The notes beneath the pieces are model-generated. The model was not told the origin of the DNA. It worked only from the letters and a program-made list of their open reading frames with translations, and made no database searches. The translations under genes and the position numbers were made by a program. Below are positions 34,698-42,929 of a stretch of DNA of 64,000 nucleotides, one piece after another (the stretch's first letter is position 1; every line of letters begins with the position of its first letter). The DNA lies in the NCBI GenBank assembly GCA_024279425.1, contig JAJRRO010000093.1:1-64000 (forward strand), given 5' to 3'. Origin of the DNA: Bacteroidota bacterium (GTDB lineage Bacteria; Bacteroidota; Bacteroidia; Flavobacteriales; Flavobacteriaceae).

Positions 34698-36116
34698 TTA
34701 AAATCTAAAGTAAATGAACGGATTGTAACTAGATTGAGCCAATTCAATGACAGACAATGTCAATAACACCGTGTAAAAGATATAAATTCCAATCTGGTAT
34801 CCAGTTTTTATCCACAATGAGCTCGTTTTTCTCAGGAACTCATTCGTCCAGTTACGCACAGGCATTGAAAAAATTATAGCCATTATAAGCACACAAATGA
34901 CATACGGATTTACATAAATCAACGCTGTAGTATCATTGCCTCCAGCAGCACCTATCATGTTTTTGAGATAAGCAAAGGCATCAGTCAAAGTTTCTGCCCT
35001 GAAAAACACCCAACCCACTACAACCACTATCAAAACATACACATGTTGAAGCGGCTTAGGCCATTTTTTAGTGTTTAATATCATGCTGCGCTCCAAGATA
35101 AGAAAGCTTCCGTGGAACAACCCCCAAAAGATAAAATTCCAGCTCGCCCCGTGCCATAGACCCGTAACAAAAAAGACAAGAATCAAATTGGCATAGGTTC
35201 TTCCCAAGCCTTTACGATTACCTCCCAAAGCAATATACAAATAGTCTCTAAACCAAGTAGATAGTGATATATGCCATCTTCTCCAAAAATCCTGAATTGA
35301 GTTGGAAATGTAGGGATAGTTGAAATTTTCCTTGAAATTGAAACCTAGCATTTTTCCCAATCCAATGGCCATATCGGAATAACCGGAAAAATCAAAGTAA
35401 ATCTGCATGGTATAGCACAAAACCCCCATCCAGGCGGTAGCCGTTGAAATTTCAGTGACTGTAACGGCAAATACTTGGTCGGCAATTAAGGCAGCGCTAT
35501 TGGCTATTATTATCTTTTTGGCCAGCCCACGGATAAACCGAATTACACCTTCGGTAAACAGGGGAAGATCTATAGAACGCTCCTTTATCTCTTGGGCAAT
35601 GTCATGATAACGAACAATAGGGCCGGCAATCAACTGTGGGAAAAAAGAAATATAGAGGCCTAAATGGAACAGATTACGTTGTTCTTTCGTTTCCTTACGG
35701 TACACGTCTACCAAATAAGAAATACCCTGAAATGTGAAAAAAGATATTCCAATAGGTAACAAAATGTTCTTATGATCATAGTCCAAGTAAAAACCAATTT
35801 CTTTGAGGGTCTCAACAATAAAATTGGCATACTTATAGTAAAATAGAAGACCGAGATTGACGGTTACGGCTAAGCCTAAAATTATTTTGGATAAGCTGTG
35901 TCCACGATTAAAAAAATAGGCGATCCCTAAACCGGATATATAGTTGACGCTTATGGAAAACAGCATAAGCAAAACAAGCATACCCTCTCCCCATGCATAA
36001 AACACCAAACTGGCAAGCAAAAGGAAGAAATTACGATACCGCTGTTTTAGTAAAAGGTTGAATATTAAAACGAAAGGCAAGAAAATAAATAGAAATACTG
36101 TTGAACTAAAAACCAT
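34698..36116 (-). CDS. MBOAT O-acyltransferase (AlgI-like)
   Basis: A 472-residue multi-pass protein (about 11 helices) that carries acyl groups, usually acetyl, across the inner membrane for polysaccharide O-acetylation. Hallmarks: LLPIGISFFTFQGISYLVDVYR, FFPQLIAGPIVRYHDI, DFWRRWHISLSTWFRDYLYI and the active-site His in FVTGLWHGASWNFIFWG. It pairs with the AlgX-like gene just downstream. Confidence 0.95.
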   Translation of the reverse strand: MVFSSTVFLFIFLPFVLIFNLLLKQRYRNFFLLLASLVFYAWGEGMLVLLMLFSISVNYISGLGIAYFFNRGHSLSKIILGLAVTVNLGLLFYYKYANFIVETLKEIGFYLDYDHKNILLPIGISFFTFQGISYLVDVYRKETKEQRNLFHLGLYISFFPQLIAGPIVRYHDIAQEIKERSIDLPLFTEGVIRFIRGLAKKIIIANSAALIADQVFAVTVTEISTATAWMGVLCYTMQIYFDFSGYSDMAIGLGKMLGFNFKENFNYPYISNSIQDFWRRWHISLSTWFRDYLYIALGGNRKGLGRTYANLILVFFVTGLWHGASWNFIFWGLFHGSFLILERSMILNTKKWPKPLQHVYVLIVVVVGWVFFRAETLTDAFAYLKNMIGAAGGNDTTALIYVNPYVICVLIMAIIFSMPVRNWTNEFLRKTSSLWIKTGYQIGIYIFYTVLLTLSVIELAQSSYNPFIYFRF

Positions 36117-36133
36117 TGTTTATTATAAAACTT

Positions 36134-36853
36134 TTAGTTGTTTTTTGAGTTTTTAAACCAGACACGCCTGCACAAATTAACCAGAAGGTTCCATCTAATC
36201 TTTATTTTTGTAAGCAAAGAATTTTCACTCTTACCACCTGCCGTCGAAGCCGTATTTCCGTGCCTTCTATAATAGATCAGGGGTTCGTTGATAAAATAGG
36301 TAGAAGCAGTGGTCTCCGCAATCAGACCTAACCAAATGTCATGCATTGCCAGGTTTCTAGGAAATGGCAGCGCCTTCTTCAAAACGGACTTTTTAAATGC
36401 CAATGTAGCCCCTAAAAATTTAACACTAATCAAGTTCGACAGTAGGCCTGTTTTCTTTTTAGCATCAGAAAAGAACAATTCACTTTCAGTCCGGTTTTCT
36501 CCATAAAACATGGCTGCATTTGAAAATACCAATGAGTATTTTCTCAAATAATCTTTGCACTTCTCAACCTTGTGGTCAAACCATACGTCATCTTGATCAG
36601 AAAGAAAGATGATTTCCCCAGTTGCATGTTCCAGGGCATTTTCAAAATTGAAAATCAGATTCTTATGTTCGGAATGCAATAATAGAATTCTCTCATCTCG
36701 ATAGGATTCTATGATTGGTATGGTTCTGTCCGTCGAGCCATCATCCGATATAATCAGTTCATCTGAAGAAGAGAGTTGCTTCAAGATGGAGTTCAGTTGT
36801 TCTTTTATAAAATTCTCGCCATTATACGTGGCCATGCAAACTGAAACCTTCAT
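36134..36853 (-). CDS. Glycosyltransferase family 2
   Basis: A 239-residue GT-A enzyme. VCMATYNGENFIKEQLNSIL opens the fold, ISDDGSTDRT binds nucleotide, and FLSDQDDVWF supplies the DxD metal site, a form frequent in rhamnosyl- and galactosyltransferases. HDIWLGLIAE and YRRHGNTAS follow. Shorter than average, with no C-terminal membrane helix. Adds one sugar to the lipid-linked repeat. Confidence 0.92.
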   Translation of the reverse strand: MKVSVCMATYNGENFIKEQLNSILKQLSSSDELIISDDGSTDRTIPIIESYRDERILLLHSEHKNLIFNFENALEHATGEIIFLSDQDDVWFDHKVEKCKDYLRKYSLVFSNAAMFYGENRTESELFFSDAKKKTGLLSNLISVKFLGATLAFKKSVLKKALPFPRNLAMHDIWLGLIAETTASTYFINEPLIYYRRHGNTASTAGGKSENSLLTKIKIRWNLLVNLCRRVWFKNSKNN

Positions 36854-36915
36854 ACGCGTGTTGGATAGTTATCTTGTTGCAAACTTAAGACAAATCTATG
36901 TGTTGACTATGCCTT

Positions 36916-37761
36916 TCATTTAATGCAAAATAAAAAAGTGTCCAAATAGGTCTTTAAAAAACCCAGCCTCCTGTACTTTGTGGTCAATCTTATGGCTCGA
37001 AGAAAAACAATGATGCTGTATTGCATCCAATCTACCCATCCATTTTTATCCATATTTCGAGCACCTTCACAATAATATTTGTATCTATTTTTTTGACTGG
37101 AAAAGGAGATATCATCATCAGAAAAATCTTGTAAACATTTTACGTCCATCACATAAAAATCACTATATTTTTTTCGAAAACGCCGTATAAATTGAAAATC
37201 ACTAAAATCCAATTTTACTTGATTATTATAACCTCCTACCTCTAAAAAAGCCTTTACATTTACAAGCATTCCACTATTCACAGGGGAAAGGTGCTGTAAA
37301 GAATGTAGGCCTCCTTTTATTGAATTTAGATAAAAACCCCTTTTGAATTTATAACTGCACGGAGAAAAAATTCTCCCGTTGTTCAATTGCAAGATGGGGA
37401 CAAATAGTTTGACATTTGAATTTTTTTGAACTGCATTTTCATAAGTGTTAAGAATAGTCTGCGGCAGGGTCGTATCCTGATCCAACAACAATAACCATGT
37501 ATTTTTTCTCTTTTGTGCATGTTTAACACCAACATTATAGGCCTTGCTCACTCCTGAGTTTGAAGGGTCATGAACGTACATAATCTCTAATCCGGCGTAC
37601 TTTCCTACTTCCTGGGGTTCAAGGGAGTTATCATAAACAAGTAAGTTAAGATTATAACTATTATTTGCCATCCGCTGAACAGATTCAAACGACTCACTCT
37701 CCTCCAGGGCCGTGTTGTAAATTACAATGATTATCGAAATGGAGTCTGTAAAATAATTCAT
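36916..37761 (-). CDS. Glycosyltransferase family 2 (rhamnosyltransferase-like)
   Basis: A 281-residue GT-A enzyme with IIIVIYNTALEES at the start, NSGVSKAYNVGVKHA, and the DxD site in LLLLDQDTTLP. The HLSPVNSGMLVNVKAFLEVG segment resembles rhamnosyltransferases, which fits the rfbBACD genes in this locus. It is 3 nt after the epimerase gene. Confidence 0.9.
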   Translation of the reverse strand: MNYFTDSISIIIVIYNTALEESESFESVQRMANNSYNLNLLVYDNSLEPQEVGKYAGLEIMYVHDPSNSGVSKAYNVGVKHAQKRKNTWLLLLDQDTTLPQTILNTYENAVQKNSNVKLFVPILQLNNGRIFSPCSYKFKRGFYLNSIKGGLHSLQHLSPVNSGMLVNVKAFLEVGGYNNQVKLDFSDFQFIRRFRKKYSDFYVMDVKCLQDFSDDDISFSSQKNRYKYYCEGARNMDKNGWVDWMQYSIIVFLRAIRLTTKYRRLGFLKTYLDTFLFCIK

Positions 37762-37764
37762 CTT

Positions 37765-38898
37765 CTACTTGTACATTCCTTTCTCTTTCATTTCGGCAAT
37801 TGACTTCTCATAATTGTCCTCTTTGATCTCTTGAGTATTGACCCAAGTCGCAAATCGCTTAATTCCCTCCTTAAAATCCATTTTAGGGATAAATCCCAAT
37901 TTTGATTTAACTTTCGTCAAATCGGCATAGTTATGGCGAATATCTCCCAATCTATAATTGCCAGTGATGCTTATAGGCGTGTCTATCCCATAATTCTGCA
38001 TCAAGGTACGGGCAACGGTTACCACATCGATAGCGACACCAGTTCCAACATTAAAAACCTCTCCGTTAGCCTCTTCGTTTTCCAGACCTAAAATCGTGGC
38101 ATCGACAACATCGTCTATAAAAACAAAATCACGGGTTTCCTTGCCATCTTCAAAAATATTTATTCCGTTGCCATTTTTAATCTGGGTAGAAAAAATAGAT
38201 AGGATTCCTGTATAGGGGTTGGATAATGATTGACCTGGGCCATATACATTCTGATAACGAAATGCTACAGGTGCAATCCCAACTGTGGGGCAAATCGTCA
38301 TAACCATTTGTTCTTGGTTTTGTTTAGTTATCCCATAAACAGACGATGGGTGTATTTTGGATTCTTCGTCGGTTGCCACTAACTCCAAATCAGAACTATT
38401 CGGGTATTTAACGTCAAAATCGTTTTGATCCATATCCGACCCCTTTCTGTGTTCCGGATATACTGGACCTAACTCCTGGCTCATATATTTTCCTTCACCA
38501 TAAATAGAACGGGAAGATGCTATTATGACTTTTTTGACATTATTAGGTTCATTTACCAATAAGTCTAACATCAAGGCAGTTCCTTGGATATTCACCGATG
38601 TATATTTATTTACTTCGTACATCGATTGGCCGGTTCCAGTTTCTGCGGCATAATGTACAATTGCGTCTTGACCTTTTATACTCTTTTCCCAGTCATCAAT
38701 ATTAGTTACATCGCCTTTAATAAAATTTACTTTATTTTTTATGGCATTAAATAATGGTGATGATTCCTCTGGGTCCTTCCCATGGATTTGTTCGGAGAGG
38801 TTGTCCAAGACAGTAACCTCATAACCTTTGGCAATGAGCTTTAGTGCTAAATTCGACCCTATAAATCCTGCACCACCGGTAATTAAAATGTGTTTCAT
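37765..38898 (-). CDS. NAD-dependent sugar epimerase/dehydratase
   Basis: A 377-residue extended SDR. GGAGFIGS nucleotide loop at residues 8-15, DNLSEQIHG, HYAAETGTGQSMYEVNKYTS, and the catalytic Tyr-Lys in SSVYGITKQNQEQ. The insertion region with YPEHRKGSDMDQ and the HYAAETGTGQ form recall dTDP-L-rhamnose 4-epimerases, which would make dTDP-6-deoxy-L-talose from the product of rfbBACD, though UDP-sugar epimerase is also possible. Start chosen at ATG 38898; an upstream start would add 14 unconserved residues. Confidence 0.85.
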   Translation of the reverse strand: MKHILITGGAGFIGSNLALKLIAKGYEVTVLDNLSEQIHGKDPEESSPLFNAIKNKVNFIKGDVTNIDDWEKSIKGQDAIVHYAAETGTGQSMYEVNKYTSVNIQGTALMLDLLVNEPNNVKKVIIASSRSIYGEGKYMSQELGPVYPEHRKGSDMDQNDFDVKYPNSSDLELVATDEESKIHPSSVYGITKQNQEQMVMTICPTVGIAPVAFRYQNVYGPGQSLSNPYTGILSIFSTQIKNGNGINIFEDGKETRDFVFIDDVVDATILGLENEEANGEVFNVGTGVAIDVVTVARTLMQNYGIDTPISITGNYRLGDIRHNYADLTKVKSKLGFIPKMDFKEGIKRFATWVNTQEIKEDNYEKSIAEMKEKGMYK

Positions 38899-39029
38899 TA
38901 AAAAATGGATTTTTGTTTGGAAATTTATACTTAAGCTCAAAAGTAGGGAATTTGCGTCTTTATTGACCTTCAGGTCTATATGATTATTTCACTGCAACAA
39001 TTGGATTAGTGAATTACCACCTTGTCCCA

Positions 39030-39037
39030 TATATTTG
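39030..39037 (+). promoter_or_regulatory. TAnnTTTG -7 box for the phosphoglycerol transferase gene
   Basis: TATATTTG, exact match, 26 nt before the ATG at 39063. It gives the plus-strand island its own promoter, separate from the minus-strand polysaccharide operons on both sides. Confidence 0.55.
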
Positions 39038-39062
39038 CATGAAGTTATCTAATTGATATGTT

Positions 39063-42041
39063 ATGTTGATAATCCAACTAATTATTCTAATTCTGATTTT
39101 ATCGATTATTAAGTCTTTTATCCCCGTTGGGAATAAGCTTTTTTTAATCGTTCTTTCCTTCTTTTTGGCACTTTTATTTACCATTCAATTAAGTTCCGCA
39201 GTAGTTACGGGAGAAATTGCAGATTATCGATTTTATGAGAATTTCGATATAAGCGATGTGATATCAGTTGCTGGGTTCTTCGGCAAGGAAGGGGTTGTTC
39301 TTACAATTGCCTTACTGGTGTCCATACTGCTTATCTATCGTGTAGGGCAAATTTTAAAGGCTAAGTTTAAAAGAAAATTTTGGCTGCTATTGTCTTTGTT
39401 GGTTGGAATTCTTGTTCTTAGCTCTTCTGGAGGAATACTTAATAACATCTACTATACCGTACAATTAAAATTTGCTGGGAATGCCTCCTTTAATGAGGCC
39501 CTCTCTTCATTACAAATTAATGAACAACAGTATGTTTATAAGGAAAACATTAATGCCTCAAAAGGAAAGAATATAATTGTATTATCCTTGGAGTCTTTGG
39601 AAAAGGGATATTTAGGAGATAAATTGAAGCACCTTACCCCCGAGCTTTCAAAGCTTGCAAAGGAGCATACATTTTATACCATGAAGCAATCTCCTGCAGG
39701 AGGGTGGACCTCCGCGTCAATGTATACTATGATAACGGGAGTACCTGCCTTTTTTAGCACACATGGCAACAGTGTTTTTCAGAACAGTTACCAAAACAAA
39801 CTTACCTCCTTGGCCGATGTGCTGAAGAGCGCAGGGTATGACCTTCAATACTTTATTGGTAAAAAGGAATACTCCGGAATTGATGACATGTTAAAAACAC
39901 ATGGTTTCACAGTCAAGTCGGAGAAAGATTTTGAAACAAAATATGCTGTTGTAGATTGGGGTATCCAGGATCAAGATCTATTTTCTGAATTAAAAAAAGA
40001 ACTCACTTTAAAAAAGAACACTAGGCAACCTTTTGCTCTTTTTATGTCAACTATCTCAACCCATTTTCCCAATGGAGTGCCTGATCCACGAATAAATAGT
40101 CTTTTGCCTCCTCAAAAAAGTAGATTGGAGCTCATGGTTTCAGCTACGGATTATTTTGTTGGAGATTTAGTCAAGTTCTTATCAGACCAGGGAATGCTCT
40201 CGAATACGGTCTTTTATATTTATCCAGACCATCTGCTAATGGGCAACAAATCAAGAGTTTTGGAAGATTTTGACGAACGATCACTGTTCCTACTAACCAA
40301 TGCGAATAATTCATCCATCGATTATATGATCGGAGAGGATATTTATCAAATAGATCTCCCTAAAATTATTCTTGAGGGAGCCGAAGTGATACACAATGCC
40401 AAGTTTTTAACCGATTTTATTCCAGATAAGGACAAGAATTTATTTTTACGTCAAAACGATAAAAATCTATTGCGTTTAAACGATGCCGCCTTAAAAACCT
40501 TGAACTGCAAAGAAGGTATCTATTTAGGGTTAAACGTGGACAAGGATTCGCTTGAAATTAAGAATGATGAAAATAGTCTAGTACTGAGTAGTATACTGCC
40601 GGATAAAGGATTTTGCCAACGAATCTTGTTCGATGAAAACCTAAGACCTTTCAAAGACTTTTCTATCGATATTTCGCAGGTATTAAAAGCACCACTAGCT
40701 TTTGCTTATTTGGATGTTTACTTTACTAATAATCAACTATATGGGACATTCAAAGGAAAATATCATTTTGGGATTACCAAAAACGGAAAACAGGAGGTTG
40801 TATTTGATTCCAATGATATTAGACTCCTTGAAAATATTGCACTAACTCAGGACAAAGAGGGGTCAATAACCCTTGAAAGTAATAGTTGGAACGCCAAAAA
40901 ACCCAGCAGGATTATTATTAAAGGCAAAGAAGTATCACCTTCACGGGGATTGACCATTATATGTTTTAATACTTCCTCGAAACAATATGAACTTAGAACT
41001 TTTGATACGTATGGTACTGAACAAGACTCTAATGAGTTTGTTGAAATTCTAAAAAATGTAATTAAGGATGGTGTGAAATTTATCATTCTTGCACACGATT
41101 CCGCCGCTAAAGGTTTATTGCCTTTTTCCGAGAAGTTAAGAGAGATGGGGTTAGATAAATTGAGTAAATTAAGGGATAGACAGGCCTATATTATGAATAA
41201 TCTTACGGAGAATAAAGTGGAAATAGTGGCTGATGCCTCTCTAAGAATAAATGTTCTTTTTCCAAATGAAATTCAAAATAGTAATCAATATTTTATTCAA
41301 GAAAAAGTAGAGTTCGAGTCCCGATCGGACCGTTATATAGCACATGCAGCAGGCATTATTGATGGAATAAAATACACCAACTCAAAGGAAGCCTTGGACC
41401 ATAGCTATGCACAGGGATTCCGGCTTTTTGAATTGGATATTATGGAAACCAAGGATAATTTCTACGTTGCTGGCCATGACTGGAACCATTGGGCAAAAGA
41501 AACTGGTTATAAGGGAATACTACCCGTTTCGAAAAATGAATTCCTGAAACATAAAATAAGAGGGCGTTTTTCTTTAATGGACATAGATGGTATCAACTCC
41601 TGGTTTGCAAATCATGGCGATGCAGTTTTAGTAACAGATAAAGTAAACGACCCGAAAAGGTTTGCTGCTCAATTCGTGGATAAAAAACGATTAATGATGG
41701 AGCTTTTTAGCCTCTCAGCAGTAGAGGCAGCTGCTTCAAACGAGGTAACTGTCTTACTGTCCGAAAAACCATTAAGTCAAATCAAAGGCGATTTAATTTC
41801 CTATCTAAAAAAGCATAAAATAAATCATGTAACCCTTTCTCGAAGGAGCATCAACAGTAGGAGAACATTGCTCAAAAAGTTAAGGGAACATAAGATTAAA
41901 GTATATGTATATCATGTCAACTTTGATCCTGGCAAAGACGAACAATACGTCTTGAATAATGAAATAGGATTGGTTTACGGTATGTATGCGGATAAATGGA
42001 TTCCTTCCTTTAAGCCTTCCAAGGAAACGGAAAACAAATGA
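39063..42041 (+). CDS. LtaS-like phosphoglycerol transferase fused to ILEI/FAM3-like and GDPD-like domains
   Basis: A 992-residue multidomain protein. Four to five N-terminal membrane helices (about 1-135). An LtaS/OpgB-type alkaline phosphatase fold domain (about 165-430) has E177 in VLSLES, the nucleophile-like T216 in GGWTSAS, and D389-H390 in YIYPDH. A linker (430-600) is followed by an ILEI/FAM3-like domain (about 620-712: RGLTIICFN...FDTYGTE...FIILAHDSA). A glycerophosphodiester phosphodiesterase-like domain (about 757-975) keeps H761 in IAHAAG, E790 and D792 in FELDI, and H805 in HDWNHW. Likely transfers phosphoglycerol to an envelope glycan. The GDPD part could remove or recycle it. 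The diacylglycerol kinase-like gene follows 14 nt later. Confidence 0.85.
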   Translation: MLIIQLIILILILSIIKSFIPVGNKLFLIVLSFFLALLFTIQLSSAVVTGEIADYRFYENFDISDVISVAGFFGKEGVVLTIALLVSILLIYRVGQILKAKFKRKFWLLLSLLVGILVLSSSGGILNNIYYTVQLKFAGNASFNEALSSLQINEQQYVYKENINASKGKNIIVLSLESLEKGYLGDKLKHLTPELSKLAKEHTFYTMKQSPAGGWTSASMYTMITGVPAFFSTHGNSVFQNSYQNKLTSLADVLKSAGYDLQYFIGKKEYSGIDDMLKTHGFTVKSEKDFETKYAVVDWGIQDQDLFSELKKELTLKKNTRQPFALFMSTISTHFPNGVPDPRINSLLPPQKSRLELMVSATDYFVGDLVKFLSDQGMLSNTVFYIYPDHLLMGNKSRVLEDFDERSLFLLTNANNSSIDYMIGEDIYQIDLPKIILEGAEVIHNAKFLTDFIPDKDKNLFLRQNDKNLLRLNDAALKTLNCKEGIYLGLNVDKDSLEIKNDENSLVLSSILPDKGFCQRILFDENLRPFKDFSIDISQVLKAPLAFAYLDVYFTNNQLYGTFKGKYHFGITKNGKQEVVFDSNDIRLLENIALTQDKEGSITLESNSWNAKKPSRIIIKGKEVSPSRGLTIICFNTSSKQYELRTFDTYGTEQDSNEFVEILKNVIKDGVKFIILAHDSAAKGLLPFSEKLREMGLDKLSKLRDRQAYIMNNLTENKVEIVADASLRINVLFPNEIQNSNQYFIQEKVEFESRSDRYIAHAAGIIDGIKYTNSKEALDHSYAQGFRLFELDIMETKDNFYVAGHDWNHWAKETGYKGILPVSKNEFLKHKIRGRFSLMDIDGINSWFANHGDAVLVTDKVNDPKRFAAQFVDKKRLMMELFSLSAVEAAASNEVTVLLSEKPLSQIKGDLISYLKKHKINHVTLSRRSINSRRTLLKKLREHKIKVYVYHVNFDPGKDEQYVLNNEIGLVYGMYADKWIPSFKPSKETENK

Positions 42042-42055
42042 AAAGATAATCGTCC

Positions 42056-42925
42056 TTGAGAAACCTCCATTTCATAATTAACCAACTTTCTCCCAATGCC
42101 ACTCGAGTGGAAAAAGAGGTTTTACGAAATTTTGATGTCAATGAATATGCCCTGACCATAAAAATATCTAAATACGAAGGACATACGGTTGAATTAACTA
42201 TGGCTTCTATTTCCGAAGGAGCATTGACCATAGTTGCTTGTGGAGGTGACGGTACCGTAAATGAGGTGGCTCAATGTTTGGTCAATACTCCTGTGTCTAT
42301 GGGAATCATCCCTATAGGATCTGGAAATGGTTTGGCAAGACACCTTTGTATTCCGACTAAGCTTGCCTCCGCCCTCGAAATCTTGAAAAAATTTGAAAGC
42401 GAAAAAATGGATGTAGGCCAGGTAAACAATCGTTATTTTTTTTGCAATATAAGTGTTGCCTTTTCGGCCCAGGTCATCCATTGTTATGACCAAATCCCTC
42501 AGAGAGGATTAAAAGCCTATTCAAAAGCATTTTTTAAGGCAATTTCAACATTTCAATATACAACGTTTCAATTCCAGGATAATGAGGTGCAATTGACGTC
42601 GACCCCTTTTATTTTATTGTTTTCCAATACAGACCAGTTGGGCTACAATAAAACCTTGACGCCGGATGCAAGCCTGTTCGATGGGAAATTGGACATGATT
42701 CGCGTGGAGAGGTCAAACCTCTTTCTACTCTCGTTCTTTATGCTTTTTGCCTTTTTTCGTAAGTTTCCGCCCTTCACAAATATACACAGGAAACAATTGG
42801 AGGTCATAAAAATTTCATGCCCCAATCAGCTCCTGAATATCCAAATAGATGGTGAAAGACTAGCTTGGAGGGCTACTGAACTGAACATCAAGGTGGTGCC
42901 AAAATCTTTGGAGATTATCTACTAA
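42056..42925 (+). CDS. Diacylglycerol/lipid kinase family protein (DgkB/YegS-like)
   Basis: A 289-residue kinase with the diacylglycerol-kinase catalytic fold: GGDGTVNEV at 63-71, GSGNGLARH at 88-96, and a C-terminal IQIDGERLAWR-like strand. It phosphorylates diacylglycerol or a related lipid. Start is TTG at 42056, since no ATG is near and the family N-terminus (NLHFIINQLSPNA) begins there. In Gram-positives DgkB returns the diacylglycerol released by LtaS to phospholipid synthesis. The same link is implied here by the gene pair. Confidence 0.88.
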   Translation: MRNLHFIINQLSPNATRVEKEVLRNFDVNEYALTIKISKYEGHTVELTMASISEGALTIVACGGDGTVNEVAQCLVNTPVSMGIIPIGSGNGLARHLCIPTKLASALEILKKFESEKMDVGQVNNRYFFCNISVAFSAQVIHCYDQIPQRGLKAYSKAFFKAISTFQYTTFQFQDNEVQLTSTPFILLFSNTDQLGYNKTLTPDASLFDGKLDMIRVERSNLFLLSFFMLFAFFRKFPPFTNIHRKQLEVIKISCPNQLLNIQIDGERLAWRATELNIKVVPKSLEIIY

Positions 42926-42929
42926 AATT

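Noticed and set aside
39063-42041. The 992-residue protein as simply a sulfatase
   Set aside because: The nucleophile context GGWTSAS has Thr as in LtaS-type phosphoglycerol transferases and lacks the C/S-x-P-x-R sulfatase signature.
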